DNA from: Pseudomonadota bacterium
GTDB lineage: Bacteria; Pseudomonadota; Gammaproteobacteria; CAMYNG01
DNA length: 22,584 bases
Reading direction: 5' to 3'
Assembly: GCA_020347585.1 (NCBI GenBank)
Contig: CP070733.1
Coordinates: forward strand, 2,508,252-2,530,835
Made by a program: the position numbers and the translations under genes. The notes under the pieces were generated by a model, which worked only from the letters and a program-made list of their open reading frames with translations, did no database searches and was not told the DNA's origin. Shown here piece by piece: positions 14,288 through 22,584 of the stretch. Within the stretch, counting starts at the first letter, position 1; every line of letters starts with the position of its first letter.

Positions 14288-15205
14288 TCAGCCAGGACAG
14301 GGCACCAGACCGGATTCCCCGGCCGCAGACGCGCCGTCCGCATCCGCGTTGCAAAGCGCGGCGGCCTGTGCCCAGGCGTCGGTCAGCCAGATCGGCGTAC
14401 ACCCCTCCGGTACGGATGCCAGGCGTCCCGGTTCCAGATAGGCCTGACCCGGTCCGTGATAATCCGATCCGGCCGATGCCGACAGGCCGAACTGCCGGGC
14501 GTGTTGCCCCTGCTGACGTATGTCATCACGGCCGTGGCTTCCCGAAACCACCTCGAGCGCATGGCCGCCGAGATCGCGAAATTCGCCGTACAACAGGCGC
14601 CGGCGGGTCGCGCTAAGCTTGTAGCGGGCGGGATGGGCAATCACCGCCAAGCCGCCCGCAGCGCGGATCCACCCAACTGCTTCCTCAAGGCTCGCCCATT
14701 GACCCGGCACATAGCCGGGCTTGCCCTGCACCAAAAAATGCCGAAATACGTGCCGCACATCCTTGCCGTTGCCGTTGTCGACCAAGAAACGCGCAAAATG
14801 CGTGCGGCTCAGTATTTGCCCTGCGGCGTGCCGCCGCGCGCCTTCCAAGGCGCCGCTGATGCCGCGCTCTTCCAGGCGCCGGGCGATCTCCTCGCCCCGC
14901 CACTCGCGAAACACCCGGAGTCGCTCGATCCCGGCTTGCAGCGGCGTCGAATCCGAGTCAACATAAAGGCCTACGATATGAATGGTTTTATGCCCCCACG
15001 TCACTGACAGCTCAATGCCGGGAACAAAGCCAAGCTGCAGCTGCGCCGCGGCCGCCTCCGCCTGAGCGAGCCCGGCGATCTCGTCGTGGTCGGTCAGCGC
15101 CAGCACCTGCACGCCACACGCACAGGCGTGGCGCACGAGTTCCTCCGGTTCGAGGGTCCCGTCCGAGGCGGTCGAATGCGAATGCAGGTCGTAACAGACA
15201 GTCAT
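14288..15205 (-). CDS. rnm: PHP-domain 5'-3' exoribonuclease/phosphatase (RNase AM)
   Basis: The E. coli homologue (Rnm, formerly YciV or TrpH) trims 5' ends of rRNAs and hydrolyses 3',5'-bisphosphonucleotides such as pAp. The 305-residue protein has the PHP metal-site motifs: YDLHSHSTASDG at 5-16 (His8, His10, Asp15), TDHDE at 38-42, GIELS at 63-67, VIAHPARY at 188-195 and SDYHGPGQ at 247-254. The start is ATG 15205, which puts DLHSH at the same distance from the N-terminus as in E. coli; the frame stays open to 15280, but those 25 residues are not family-like. No clear ribosome site is present. It is the first gene of the leftward cluster and is divergent from the unrecognised gene at 15371. 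Confidence 0.9.
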   Translation of the reverse strand: MTVCYDLHSHSTASDGTLEPEELVRHACACGVQVLALTDHDEIAGLAQAEAAAAQLQLGFVPGIELSVTWGHKTIHIVGLYVDSDSTPLQAGIERLRVFREWRGEEIARRLEERGISGALEGARRHAAGQILSRTHFARFLVDNGNGKDVRHVFRHFLVQGKPGYVPGQWASLEEAVGWIRAAGGLAVIAHPARYKLSATRRRLLYGEFRDLGGHALEVVSGSHGRDDIRQQGQHARQFGLSASAGSDYHGPGQAYLEPGRLASVPEGCTPIWLTDAWAQAAALCNADADGASAAGESGLVPCPG

Positions 15206-15227
15206 GGCGGGCGGCAGTGTAACCGAA

Positions 15228-15239
15228 TCGGGTACCCGA
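15228..15239. promoter_or_regulatory. 12-bp perfect palindrome in the rnm upstream region
   Basis: TCGGGTACCCGA lies 23 bp upstream of the rnm start, in a 165-bp divergent gap. It could be an operator for a dimeric regulator. Length and GC content make chance occurrence quite possible, and no known box was recognised. Confidence 0.12.
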
Positions 15240-15370
15240 GTCCCGCGCCAGGGCGTGGGGCGCGACCTATGAACAAACACGCAGGCGGTGTTTCAAAGGA
15301 CTATGATAGGCATCACACCCCGCTATCGCGGCGCTGAATGGCGCAGTCTTGCAGGAGCATACCCACCACC

Positions 15371-16138
15371 ATGAGCGCAGAATTGATCAGCACCAGCGTC
15401 GAGCGCATGGCGCAAAACGTCGAAGCCGCCGGGGCACAACTTCTCACGGCCCAACGTGCCGACGATGAGGTCGGACCACGCCTGCTGCTCGACGCGCTGC
15501 AGCGCTATTTTGAAATCCTAAAGGAACTCGAGGCGCAGGGCGGTGATGCGCTGCCCGCCGAGTTGCTCGAAGAACTGGTAATGGACACCGATACGCAGTC
15601 GGCCAATCCCGCCACCACCCTCGGCCAATACGGTATAAGCCTGCTGCGGGATCTCATCGTGCGCGCCCGCGACGCTCACCAGGCGCAGGCTTGCCAGACC
15701 CTGGAGCGCACCTGCGTGGCCGCCGCGCTTTGGACGGCGCGCCACGGCGGACGACTCGAGACGCTGGAGCCGGTCGTGGATGCCCTCGCAGAACTGGCCA
15801 ATACGCTCGTGGCAACCCGCGCGCTCGCGGAACTTGCCGCACTGATGGGCGAAATCGCCGACGCCGTGGCGCCGCGCATCAAGCAGTCTCCGGACAGCCT
15901 TCATCCCGGACACCCCTGGCGGGTTCTCAACGTCAACCGCGGTATTGTTGCGACCCGTAGTCACGACCCGCTCGTTATGGACCGGGTGTTTGACGCCCTG
16001 TTACGCAACCTTCCGGACGCGGCAGCAGAATTTTTTGAGGAAGGAATGCGACAAGTCGAGATCATCGACTATCCCCCGCAAGTACGCGACGTGATGGAAC
16101 GTTACTGGAGAAGCACGCACGCTCGCACGCTGCACTGA
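15371..16138 (+). CDS. Conserved-looking protein of unknown function
   Basis: I do not recognise this 255-residue protein. It has no signal peptide, membrane helix or Cys motif and reads as a soluble, mostly alpha-helical, Ala/Leu/Glu-rich protein: helices at about 25-50, 85-125 and 130-165, then a more distinctive segment with HPGHPWRVLNVNRGIVATR and a C-terminal EIIDYPPQVRDVMERYW. Codon use and GC content match the neighbours, so it is probably a resident gene. I chose ATG 15371, with AGGAG 13 nt upstream; ATG 15338 would add 11 residues without a ribosome site. A TATGAT box at 15302 could be its -10. It precedes yciI by 96 bp on the same strand and is divergent from rnm. Confidence 0.75.
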   Translation: MSAELISTSVERMAQNVEAAGAQLLTAQRADDEVGPRLLLDALQRYFEILKELEAQGGDALPAELLEELVMDTDTQSANPATTLGQYGISLLRDLIVRARDAHQAQACQTLERTCVAAALWTARHGGRLETLEPVVDALAELANTLVATRALAELAALMGEIADAVAPRIKQSPDSLHPGHPWRVLNVNRGIVATRSHDPLVMDRVFDALLRNLPDAAAEFFEEGMRQVEIIDYPPQVRDVMERYWRSTHARTLH

Positions 16139-16234
16139 TTACCTGTAACATGCACACGCCCGGCACTTGCACCGTGCGCAGGACAGCGCCACGCGGTCGC
16201 CGGGGCAAATTGACACAACAGCAATTGAAAACAC

Positions 16235-16534
16235 ATGCTTTACGCAATACTCGCTACCGATGCTGAAGGCAGCCTCGAGCGCAGGCTCCAGGCAAGACCG
16301 GCCCACCTCGCTCGGCTCGAACAGCTACGCGACGCGGGGCGTCTGGTGCTTGCCGGCCCGCACCCCGCCATTGACGCCGGCGATCCCGGCCCCGCTGGTT
16401 TCAGCGGCTCACTGATCATCGCCGAGTTCGACTCCCAGGATAGTGCGCGCGACTGGGCCGACTCCGATCCCTATGTTGCAGCCGGCGTGTTTTCAGGCGT
16501 GACAGTCAAACCGTTCAAGAAGGTGTTGCCCTGA
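16235..16534 (+). CDS. yciI: YciI family protein
   Basis: This is a small 99-residue ferredoxin-like-fold protein of the YciI family, whose cellular role is not settled (some members are enzymes, and the E. coli protein lies in the yci region). It shows LYAILATDAEGS at 2-13, RPAHLARL at 21-28 with conserved His24, AGPHPAID at 40-47, the DWADSDPYVAAGVF segment at 73-86 with the conserved Asp-Pro-Tyr, and VKPFKKVLP at the end. The stop TGA overlaps the bolA ATG by one base (16534), a clear sign of translational coupling. The ribosome site is weak. Confidence 0.92.
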   Translation: MLYAILATDAEGSLERRLQARPAHLARLEQLRDAGRLVLAGPHPAIDAGDPGPAGFSGSLIIAEFDSQDSARDWADSDPYVAAGVFSGVTVKPFKKVLP

Positions 16535-16818
16535 TGGCAAATGAAGCCCGTATCGCGATGATTCGCGAGCGGATTACCCGGGCACTGAATCCGGTTCTTG
16601 TCGAAATCGAGGATGAAAGTCACAAGCATGCCGGACATCCCGGCGCGCGCAGTGGCGGCGGGCATTTCAATGTCCATATCGTTGCCGATGCGTTTGCCGG
16701 CATTAGCCTGATAAAGCGCCACCGCATGGTCTACGACGCCGTTGGCGATGCCATGCACACTGAGATACACGCATTGAGCATCAGGGCGGAAACACCCGAC
16801 GAGGCCGGAACCCACTGA
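16534..16818 (+). CDS. bolA: BolA family protein
   Basis: BolA proteins pair with monothiol glutaredoxins and [2Fe-2S] clusters; E. coli BolA also affects morphology and transcription under stress. The 94-residue protein has the BolA core: IRERITRAL at 10-18, VEIEDESHKHAGH at 23-35, GHFNVHIVADAF at 43-54, KRHRMVYDAVGD at 61-72 and IHALSIRA at 78-85. The RHRMVY and VHA/IHA signatures with conserved His are diagnostic, and the DESHKH block favours BolA over IbaG. It shares one base with yciI and precedes a parvulin gene by 37 bp. Confidence 0.92.
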   Translation: MANEARIAMIRERITRALNPVLVEIEDESHKHAGHPGARSGGGHFNVHIVADAFAGISLIKRHRMVYDAVGDAMHTEIHALSIRAETPDEAGTH

Positions 16819-16855
16819 CCGGTCACAACCTGCACTAACCCAAGGAAACCATCAC

Positions 16856-17632
16856 ATGCAGAAATCAACACTCCTCGCGCTCGCCCTCGCCGGCAGCGCA
16901 ACCGTCGCCATCGCCGCCGCCGAAGTGGCGGCTGTGGTCAACGGCACCTCGATTGAAAAGAGCACTGTCGACCGCTATGTCCAGATGCGTGCGGCACAGC
17001 AACCTGGAGCGCATGACAGCAAACAGGTTCTGGAGGAACTGATCAATCGCGAACTGCTGTATCAGGAAGCGGTGAAAGCCGGTCTGGAAAAGGATCCCGA
17101 CGTGGCATTCCAGTTGCAGGAGCATCGTATTACCACCCTGGCATCGGCCATGGCCAGCCAGACCATCCGTTCCAAACCCATTAGCGATGCGGAACTGCGC
17201 AAGGAGTACGATCAACTTGCCGCTCATTCCCAGGCAACCGAATACAAGGCGCGCCACATTCTGGTGAAAAGCGAGGCCGATGCAAAGGCAGTTATCGCCG
17301 AACTGAACAAGGGCGCTGATTTTCAGAAGCTCGCGAAGGAACGTTCAACCGGGCCTAGCGGCAAACAGGGCGGTGACCTGGGATGGTTTGCAGCCTCGCA
17401 AATGGTGCCACCTTTCTCGCAGGCCGTCTCGGAAATGAAAAAGGGCGCGTACAGCAAAACGCCGGTGGAGACGCAGTTCGGCTGGCACGTGATCCTGCTC
17501 GAGGATACCCGTGCGCGCCCCGCACCGAAATTCGAGGACACCCGGCCGCAACTGGAAAAAATGGTGCAGAGCAAGCGCCTGAACGACCACATCAAAGTCC
17601 TGCGTGACAAAGCCAAGATCAAGATTAACTAG
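16856..17632 (+). CDS. Exported parvulin-type peptidyl-prolyl cis-trans isomerase
   Basis: It is predicted to be a periplasmic PPIase and chaperone that helps fold exported proteins. The 258-residue precursor has a signal peptide (Lys at 3, hydrophobic core at 5-19, cleavage near AIAAA at 18-22). An N-terminal helical SurA/PrsA-like region with VVNG at 27-30 and LINRELLYQEAVK at 62-74 follows. A parvulin domain occupies about 130-218: KARHILVKSE at 131-140, GGDLGWF at 172-178, MVPPFSQAV at 183-191 and FGWHVILLED at 208-217, with the conserved His134 and His211. There is one parvulin domain, unlike SurA, and no lipobox. The ATG is preceded by AAGGA at 9 nt. It is convergent with ligA. Confidence 0.9.
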   Translation: MQKSTLLALALAGSATVAIAAAEVAAVVNGTSIEKSTVDRYVQMRAAQQPGAHDSKQVLEELINRELLYQEAVKAGLEKDPDVAFQLQEHRITTLASAMASQTIRSKPISDAELRKEYDQLAAHSQATEYKARHILVKSEADAKAVIAELNKGADFQKLAKERSTGPSGKQGGDLGWFAASQMVPPFSQAVSEMKKGAYSKTPVETQFGWHVILLEDTRARPAPKFEDTRPQLEKMVQSKRLNDHIKVLRDKAKIKIN

Positions 17633-17665
17633 TTAGCCCGCCTGCCCGGCGTTCAACTCCTGCCC

Positions 17666-19681
17666 TTAGCGCTCCAGCAGCTTGAGTAGTCCCGTCTCAT
17701 CGAGAGTCGGAACCTCAAGCTGCTGTGCCTTGTCCAGTTTTGAACCTGGGTTCTCGCCGATCACTACGTAATCGGTTTTCTTCGACACGCTGGCCGTTAC
17801 CTTTGCGCCCCGCGCTATCAGCGCGGCCTTCGCCGCGTCGCGGGTCATCGACTCCAGGGTCCCGGTCAGCACGAAGCTCTTGCCCGCCAGCACCGAGCCA
17901 CGAGTCACCGCCGGGGTCTCCGCCGGCCAGTGCACGCCCGAAGCACGCAAATTTTCAATGACCTCACGGTTGTGGGGCTGTGCGAAGAACGTGCAGATAC
18001 TTTGCGCAACGATTGGCCCCACGTCCGGCGCCTGCTGCAACTGCTCGTCGTCGGCCGCCATCAGCGCATCAAGCGTCCCGAAGTGGGCGGCGAGTGTGTG
18101 TGCGGTCGTTTCACCCACCTGGCGGATCCCCAACGCAAAAATGAACCGCCCAAAAGTAGTCGATTTGCTCTTCTCGAGTGCAGCTACAAGATTGGCAGCT
18201 GACGTTTCCCCCATGCGCTCGAGCGCGGCGAATTGCTGCTGTGAAATGCGGTACACGTCAGACACATTCCGAACTAGCCCGCTATCCACCAGTTGCTCAA
18301 CGAGTTTCTCGCCCAGCCCGTCAACGTCCATCGCCCGACGTGAAACGAAGTGCCTGATAGCCTGCTTGCGCTGCGCCGCACAGAACAGGCCGCCGGTACA
18401 TCGCGCCGCCGCCTCGCCTTCCAGGCGCACTACTTCCGAGCCACATACCGGACAGTGCGTCGGCATCCGGAACCGGCGCGCGCCGCGCCGGCGTTTTTCC
18501 TTCACCACACTGACCACCTCGGGGATGACATCCCCTGCTCGGCGCACCACCACGGTGTCGCCCTTGCGCACATCGAGCCGTTCGATTTCATCCTGATTGT
18601 GCAGGGTCGCGTTGCTGACAGTCACACCGCCGACAAACACTGATTCCAGACGCGCTACCGGCGTCAACGCACCAGTCCTGCCCACTTGCACGTCAATGTC
18701 GAGCAAGCGGGTCATCTCTTCCTGTGCGGGGAACTTGTGGGCAATTGCCCAGCGCGGCGCACGCGACACGAAGCCCAGTGCCCGTTGCTGATCGGCGCGG
18801 TTGACCTTGTACACCACACCGTCGATGTCATACGCCAACGCGTCGCGCTTCGCCGCAAGCCTGGCGTAATAGTCCAGGCAACCCTGCGCGCCGTGCACCA
18901 CTGCAGACTCTTCGTTGATACGCAACCCCCACTCGCGCAGCCGCGCCAATAACTCGCTGTGCCTGCCCGGCACCGTTCCGCCATCGATGCGCCCAGGACC
19001 GTAGCAATAGAACTGCAACGGCCTCGCCGCAGTGATGCGCGGGTCAAGCTGGCGCAAACTGCCCGCCGCCGCATTGCGCGGGTTGACGAACGTCTTCTCC
19101 CCCTTGTCTCGCTGACGCGCATTAAGTAGCTCGAACCCAGCCCGGGCCATGATGGCCTCGCCGCGCACCTCCAGCACCGCCGGATACCCCGAGCCAAGCA
19201 AGCGCAGCGGGATACTCTCGATGGTTCGCACGTTCTGCGTAACGTCCTCGCCCCAAGTACCGTCACCCCGAGTTGCGCCGCGCATCAACACGCCGTTCTC
19301 GTACAGTAGACTAATCGCCAATCCGTCCAGCTTGGGTTCGGCAGCATACTCGATCTCGTCCTCGCCGAGCCTCTCGCGCGCGCGGCGATCAAAATCAGCG
19401 ACTTCGTCTGGGTTGAAGGCGTTTCCGAGCGACAGCATGGGCAATTCATGGCGCACTTCGTTGAATTGCTTCAACGGTTGCGCACCGACCCTTTGGGTAG
19501 GCGATTCGGGAATCACGAGGGCAGGAAACTCGTCCTCCAAATGCTGCAACTCGCGTAGCATGCGGTCGTATTCCGCATCGGGAATCTCGGGGCTGTCGAG
19601 AACGTAATATAAATAATTGTGATGCTCGATTTGCTTGCGCAATTCGGCAGCACGGCGTTCAACGTCCCTGGGAATCGTCAT
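17666..19681 (-). CDS. ligA: NAD-dependent DNA ligase
   Basis: It seals nicks in replication and repair with NAD+. The 671-residue protein (E. coli 671) is complete: domain Ia with HHNYLYYVLDSPEIPDAEYD, adenylation motif EPKLDGLAISLLY with catalytic Lys117, TRGDGTWGEDVT, an OB fold, a zinc finger with Cys410, 413, 428 and 434, helix-hairpin-helix repeats, and a BRCT domain at about 594-671 (GKSFVLTGTLE). I chose ATG 19681: the frame continues to a TTG at 19693, but that has no ribosome site and adds four residues not seen in the family. It follows zipA by 39 bp and probably ends the smc-zipA-ligA operon. Confidence 0.96.
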   Translation of the reverse strand: MTIPRDVERRAAELRKQIEHHNYLYYVLDSPEIPDAEYDRMLRELQHLEDEFPALVIPESPTQRVGAQPLKQFNEVRHELPMLSLGNAFNPDEVADFDRRARERLGEDEIEYAAEPKLDGLAISLLYENGVLMRGATRGDGTWGEDVTQNVRTIESIPLRLLGSGYPAVLEVRGEAIMARAGFELLNARQRDKGEKTFVNPRNAAAGSLRQLDPRITAARPLQFYCYGPGRIDGGTVPGRHSELLARLREWGLRINEESAVVHGAQGCLDYYARLAAKRDALAYDIDGVVYKVNRADQQRALGFVSRAPRWAIAHKFPAQEEMTRLLDIDVQVGRTGALTPVARLESVFVGGVTVSNATLHNQDEIERLDVRKGDTVVVRRAGDVIPEVVSVVKEKRRRGARRFRMPTHCPVCGSEVVRLEGEAAARCTGGLFCAAQRKQAIRHFVSRRAMDVDGLGEKLVEQLVDSGLVRNVSDVYRISQQQFAALERMGETSAANLVAALEKSKSTTFGRFIFALGIRQVGETTAHTLAAHFGTLDALMAADDEQLQQAPDVGPIVAQSICTFFAQPHNREVIENLRASGVHWPAETPAVTRGSVLAGKSFVLTGTLESMTRDAAKAALIARGAKVTASVSKKTDYVVIGENPGSKLDKAQQLEVPTLDETGLLKLLER

Positions 19682-19720
19682 AAAAGCTGACAACGGTGGT
19701 CGCGGCCGCGTTTCAAGCGC

Positions 19721-20503
19721 TCAACTATGCCGTCGCTTGACCTGCGCCATCTTGATATTTAAGCGAAATGCCTCGACTCGCTCCCTGAGGGGACTGATCA
19801 GCTGTGGCGTCAGCACGCCGCGCGACTCGTCACACAGCTCACCTTGCAGAAACGCCGCCAGTGCCTGACCGGTGTCCAGCGTCGTGGCAAAGGCCTCGCG
19901 CCCCTCAACCGGACCCGGCAGCACCATGAACAGCACCAGCGCCGGCGTGCTCAGTTCAGTCATAGCCTCAGGTTCAAACACGCCCGGCTCAAGCGCATTG
20001 GCCAGGCTGCACACCGCGGAGCCGCCCGCACGTTGCGCCTCTTTGCCACTCTCATAGAGGTGAAAAATGTTCATGTCGCCATGCACCATGCCTGTCGACT
20101 CGGTCGCCGCACGTATAGCCGCGCCGTCAAACGACCGCCCCTTCGGCGCCATGATATAAAACGTAATAACAAGCTGTTCCCCGCCAGGCACATCCGTCTC
20201 CAGTTCGCCAATAGCCCGCATGTCGCCCACCGCAGCGGACGATATCTCCCCGGCGTTGCGCTCGGCAACTACATCATTTAGTGGTGCAAAATCTGTTTCG
20301 ACGTTCTCGCCATGTTCGACTGGCGGCACAGCTTCAACCATACCGCGCCGCGGCGCAGCACGTTCGCGCAGCCGCTTCATGCCGGAGCGCAGGCGCGCAA
20401 CCACATGCTGCACACCGCGCGCATTCTCGCGTTTGCTAAGAAGGTATACGCCGAACACGATGCCGGCGCCAATCAAGAGCAGACTCACGCGCAATCCGTC
20501 CAT
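19721..20503 (-). CDS. zipA: Cell division protein ZipA
   Basis: ZipA is an inner-membrane protein that anchors FtsZ filaments at midcell in gammaproteobacteria. The 260-residue protein has an N-out membrane anchor at about 4-22 (GLRVSLLLIGAGIVFGVYLL), a basic stretch at 25-55, a short charged linker, and the C-terminal FtsZ-binding domain from about 105 (VITFYIMAPKGRSFDGAAI, FHLYESG, SLANALEPGVFEPEAM, LVLFMVLPGP). It is shorter than the E. coli protein (328) because the Pro/Gln-rich linker is reduced. The ATG has AGGGG about 10 nt upstream. Position between smc and ligA fits the conserved order. Confidence 0.93.
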   Translation of the reverse strand: MDGLRVSLLLIGAGIVFGVYLLSKRENARGVQHVVARLRSGMKRLRERAAPRRGMVEAVPPVEHGENVETDFAPLNDVVAERNAGEISSAAVGDMRAIGELETDVPGGEQLVITFYIMAPKGRSFDGAAIRAATESTGMVHGDMNIFHLYESGKEAQRAGGSAVCSLANALEPGVFEPEAMTELSTPALVLFMVLPGPVEGREAFATTLDTGQALAAFLQGELCDESRGVLTPQLISPLRERVEAFRLNIKMAQVKRRHS

Positions 20504-20541
20504 TGCGGCTGCACCCCTGTCAGGTTGCGAATGGGCGCGGC

Positions 20542-22584
20542 TCAGACCGCCGCAAGCTCGACTGCTTCGTCAACATCCACGGCAACCAGGTGCGATACAC
20601 CCGGCTCGTTCATTGTCACACCCGTCAACTGGTGGGCGATTTCCATGGTCAGCTTGTTGTGCGTAATGAAGATAAACTGGGTTCGGTCGGACATCGACTC
20701 CAGCAGTTCGCAGTAGCGTCCAACGTTGGCGTCATCCAGCGGCGCGTCCACCTCGTCCAACAGGCAAAACGGCGCAGGATTGAGCTGAAAGATAGCGTAC
20801 ACCAGCGCGACCGCGGTGAGGGCCTTCTCACCTCCTGACAGCAAATGAATCGTACTGTTGCGCTTGCCCGGCGGGCGTGCCATGACGGTAACGCCGGTTT
20901 CCAACAGGTCGTCGCTGGTCATCTCCAGGTAGGCATGACCACCCCCAAACAGCCGCGGGAAATAGCCCTGCAAACCACTGTTGACCTTGTCATAGGTCTC
21001 CTTGAAGCGGGTGCGCGTTTCGCGATCGATCTTGCGTATTGCACCCTCAAGGGTATCGAGCGCCTCACTAAGATCTTCGTGCTGGGCATCAAGGTACTTC
21101 TTGCGCTCCGACTCCTGCTCATACTCGTCGATGGCTGCCAGATTGATCGGACCGAGGCGCTGTACACGCCGTTCAAGACCCTCGACCTTTTCCTGCCACA
21201 CCTCTTCGCTCGCCTCGTTCGGCATCTCGCGTAGCAATGTTTCAAGTTCAAATCCCGACTGCGCCACGCTTTCAGCCAGCGTCTGGCGCCGCACCTTGAA
21301 CTCCTGCGAGGCGATGCGCGTCTGCTCGAGCGCTTCGCGGGCCTCCTGTACTGCCTGCTCCGCACTACCGCGGCGCTCCTCCAACTCGCGCACGGTGTGA
21401 TCAATCGTTTCGAGCTTGCGCCGTGCGTCGGCCAGTTCCGCCTCGACGATCTGGCGCAGCGCCAGTTGCGTCTCCAGGGCACTGCCCATTTCCGCCAGCG
21501 GCGCCTCGGCTTCAGCGATTGCGGTATCAAGTTCCTCGTGCCGCGCCATCAGCTGCGCGAGCCGGGTCTCAAGGCGTTGCATCGACTGGGTAAGCGAACC
21601 GGATTCCGTACGCAGGCTCTCGGCGCGCAGTTGCAACTGCTGTGCCGCCTCCCGGTCTGTCTGCGCAGCGTCACGAGCCTCCTCCAGCGCGCTCCTGAGC
21701 GATCCGCGCTGCTCCTCGAGCGACTGACGTTGCTGTTCGAAACCCGAGATTTGCTCCACCGCTTGCTGCAGTCGGGTACGCGCCTCACCTATCTCTTGCG
21801 TATCCCGTTCGACCAGTGCCTGCGTCTCACGCAGTTCCTCTTCCAGCCGTGCCTGGCGCGTCTGCACCTGCTCCAGTCGTGCACGGCGCGCGCTCAGCTC
21901 GGACTGCAGATCGGCATGGGTGCGCGTGCTGCGGTTCAGTTCCGCCTGGCTTTGTTCGCGTTGCGCTTCCAGTGAGCGACGCCGCTCGCGATCCTGCTCG
22001 AGCCGCTGCTGCATCTGGTCGAGGCGATCGGTTTCCTCATCCAGCGCGGCAATGAGTGTCTTGAGTTCCTGTTCGCGTTCCAGCACGCCCGCCTTGGCAT
22101 CGGCATCACGCACCACGCGCAGCCAACCGTTGCCTAACCACAAGCCGTCACGGGTAACGACCGACTCGCCGGCACTGAGGCGCCCGCGCATCGCCAGCGC
22201 CTCGGACAGGCTATCCACCGCGTAAACCCCGGTCAGTAGCGCATCGAGGCGCCATGGCGCACGCACCTTTTCCATCAACGGTGTGGCGACCGTGTTATCC
22301 GGTGCCGGCGGCGACGCCTTGGTGTCAAACAGTGTGACGCTACCCTCGCGCAGCGCGCCGAGCGCATCGCCAAGCGGTTCGAGACCCGGAACGCAGACCG
22401 CCTCGAGGTTGAAACCCAGCACGCACTCCATCGCCCGCTCCCAACCATGCTCGACATCAAGTTCCTCGGCAAGCCTGGGTGCTGTATCGAGTTGCTGGCC
22501 ACGCAACCAGTCGCTGACCGCGCCCTCCTGTTTGCCGAGCGCAACCTGTTGCAGTGCTTCAAGCCGGGCACGTTCCCCATGCAA
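20542..22584 (-). CDS. smc: Chromosome partition protein Smc (C-terminal part, cut by window edge)
   Basis: This is the ATPase of the SMC-ScpAB condensin that organises and segregates the chromosome. The window holds the last 680 residues or so; the N-terminal head and first coiled coil lie beyond the right edge, so the frame has no start here. In order: the end of the first coil, the hinge (about residues 25-165 of this part, with DVEHGWERAMECVLG), a long Glu/Gln/Arg-rich coiled coil (about 168-530), and the C-terminal head with ABC signature LSGGEKALTA at 582-591, Walker B CLLDEVDAPLDDAN at 607-620 and ITHNK at 640-644. MukB is excluded by the hinge and signature. It is 38 bp upstream of zipA in the same operon. 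Confidence 0.95.
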   Translation of the reverse strand: MHGERARLEALQQVALGKQEGAVSDWLRGQQLDTAPRLAEELDVEHGWERAMECVLGFNLEAVCVPGLEPLGDALGALREGSVTLFDTKASPPAPDNTVATPLMEKVRAPWRLDALLTGVYAVDSLSEALAMRGRLSAGESVVTRDGLWLGNGWLRVVRDADAKAGVLEREQELKTLIAALDEETDRLDQMQQRLEQDRERRRSLEAQREQSQAELNRSTRTHADLQSELSARRARLEQVQTRQARLEEELRETQALVERDTQEIGEARTRLQQAVEQISGFEQQRQSLEEQRGSLRSALEEARDAAQTDREAAQQLQLRAESLRTESGSLTQSMQRLETRLAQLMARHEELDTAIAEAEAPLAEMGSALETQLALRQIVEAELADARRKLETIDHTVRELEERRGSAEQAVQEAREALEQTRIASQEFKVRRQTLAESVAQSGFELETLLREMPNEASEEVWQEKVEGLERRVQRLGPINLAAIDEYEQESERKKYLDAQHEDLSEALDTLEGAIRKIDRETRTRFKETYDKVNSGLQGYFPRLFGGGHAYLEMTSDDLLETGVTVMARPPGKRNSTIHLLSGGEKALTAVALVYAIFQLNPAPFCLLDEVDAPLDDANVGRYCELLESMSDRTQFIFITHNKLTMEIAHQLTGVTMNEPGVSHLVAVDVDEAVELAAV

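Noticed and set aside
15518..15964. A 148-codon minus-strand frame opposite the unrecognised gene
   Set aside because: The plus-strand frame is longer, has a ribosome site and fits the direction of yciI-bolA; the antisense frame looks like a composition artefact.
16209..16214. A perfect TTGACA just upstream of yciI
   Set aside because: A -10 box at proper spacing would fall on the start codon and the bases there (ACATGC) do not resemble TATAAT.
1..22584. CRISPR arrays, tRNA genes, insertion sequences, toxin-antitoxin or defence genes
   Set aside because: No spaced direct repeats, cloverleaf-like sequences, transposase motifs or terminal inverted repeats were seen, and nearly all sequence is covered by recognised housekeeping or sugar-nucleotide genes.

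Overview
This window looks like chromosomal DNA of a GC-rich, non-enteric gammaproteobacterium. The evidence is a smc-zipA-ligA run (ZipA is a gammaproteobacterial divisome protein), a complete SMC-ScpA-ScpB condensin set instead of MukBEF, and the rnm-yciO-trpS-scpA-scpB-rluB order typical of this class. Gene density is high, and no gene-free stretch exceeds about 255 bp. I saw no tRNA, rRNA, CRISPR array, insertion sequence or phage gene. The species cannot be named from this sequence alone.

Layout from left to right. (1) 142-2409, minus strand: a class I DAHP synthase (entry to aromatic amino acid synthesis) and a DHH-family phosphoesterase-like protein. (2) 2541-9691: a nucleotide-sugar and surface-polysaccharide precursor block. 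It holds cysC (APS kinase), galE, a membrane polyprenyl-phosphate sugar transferase of the EpsB/PEP-CTERM-associated type (minus strand), a TviB/WbpA-like UDP-GlcNAc 6-dehydrogenase, a UDP-uronate 4-epimerase and ugd. (3) 9724-15205, minus strand: rluB, scpB, scpA, trpS, yciO and rnm, transcribed in the order rnm to rluB, with a strong internal promoter before trpS. (4) 15371-17632, plus strand: an unrecognised gene of about 255 codons, yciI, bolA (these two overlap by one base) and an exported parvulin. (5) 17666-22584, minus strand: ligA, zipA and the C-terminal part of smc, which runs off the right edge.

How the genes work together. Block 2 could make UDP-Gal, UDP-GlcA, UDP-GalA and UDP-GlcNAcA, plus an enzyme that starts glycan assembly on undecaprenyl phosphate. 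It has no glycosyltransferases, flippase or polymerase, so it is only the precursor and initiation part of an acidic exopolysaccharide system. The lone cysC makes PAPS and sits divergently from a DHH phosphoesterase, which suggests a sulfation or PAPS/pAp link; this is inference. ScpA, ScpB and Smc form one condensin although their genes lie about 8 kb apart, with ZipA and LigA linking division and replication beside smc.

Most of the window is ordinary core genome. The points most worth checking are a TrpRS with a Cys pattern like the [4Fe-4S] class of that enzyme; a 38-codon leader ORF that starts just after a TATAAT promoter and ends overlapping the trpS start codon; the orphan cysC and DHH pair at the edge of the polysaccharide block; and the unrecognised gene at 15371-16138.
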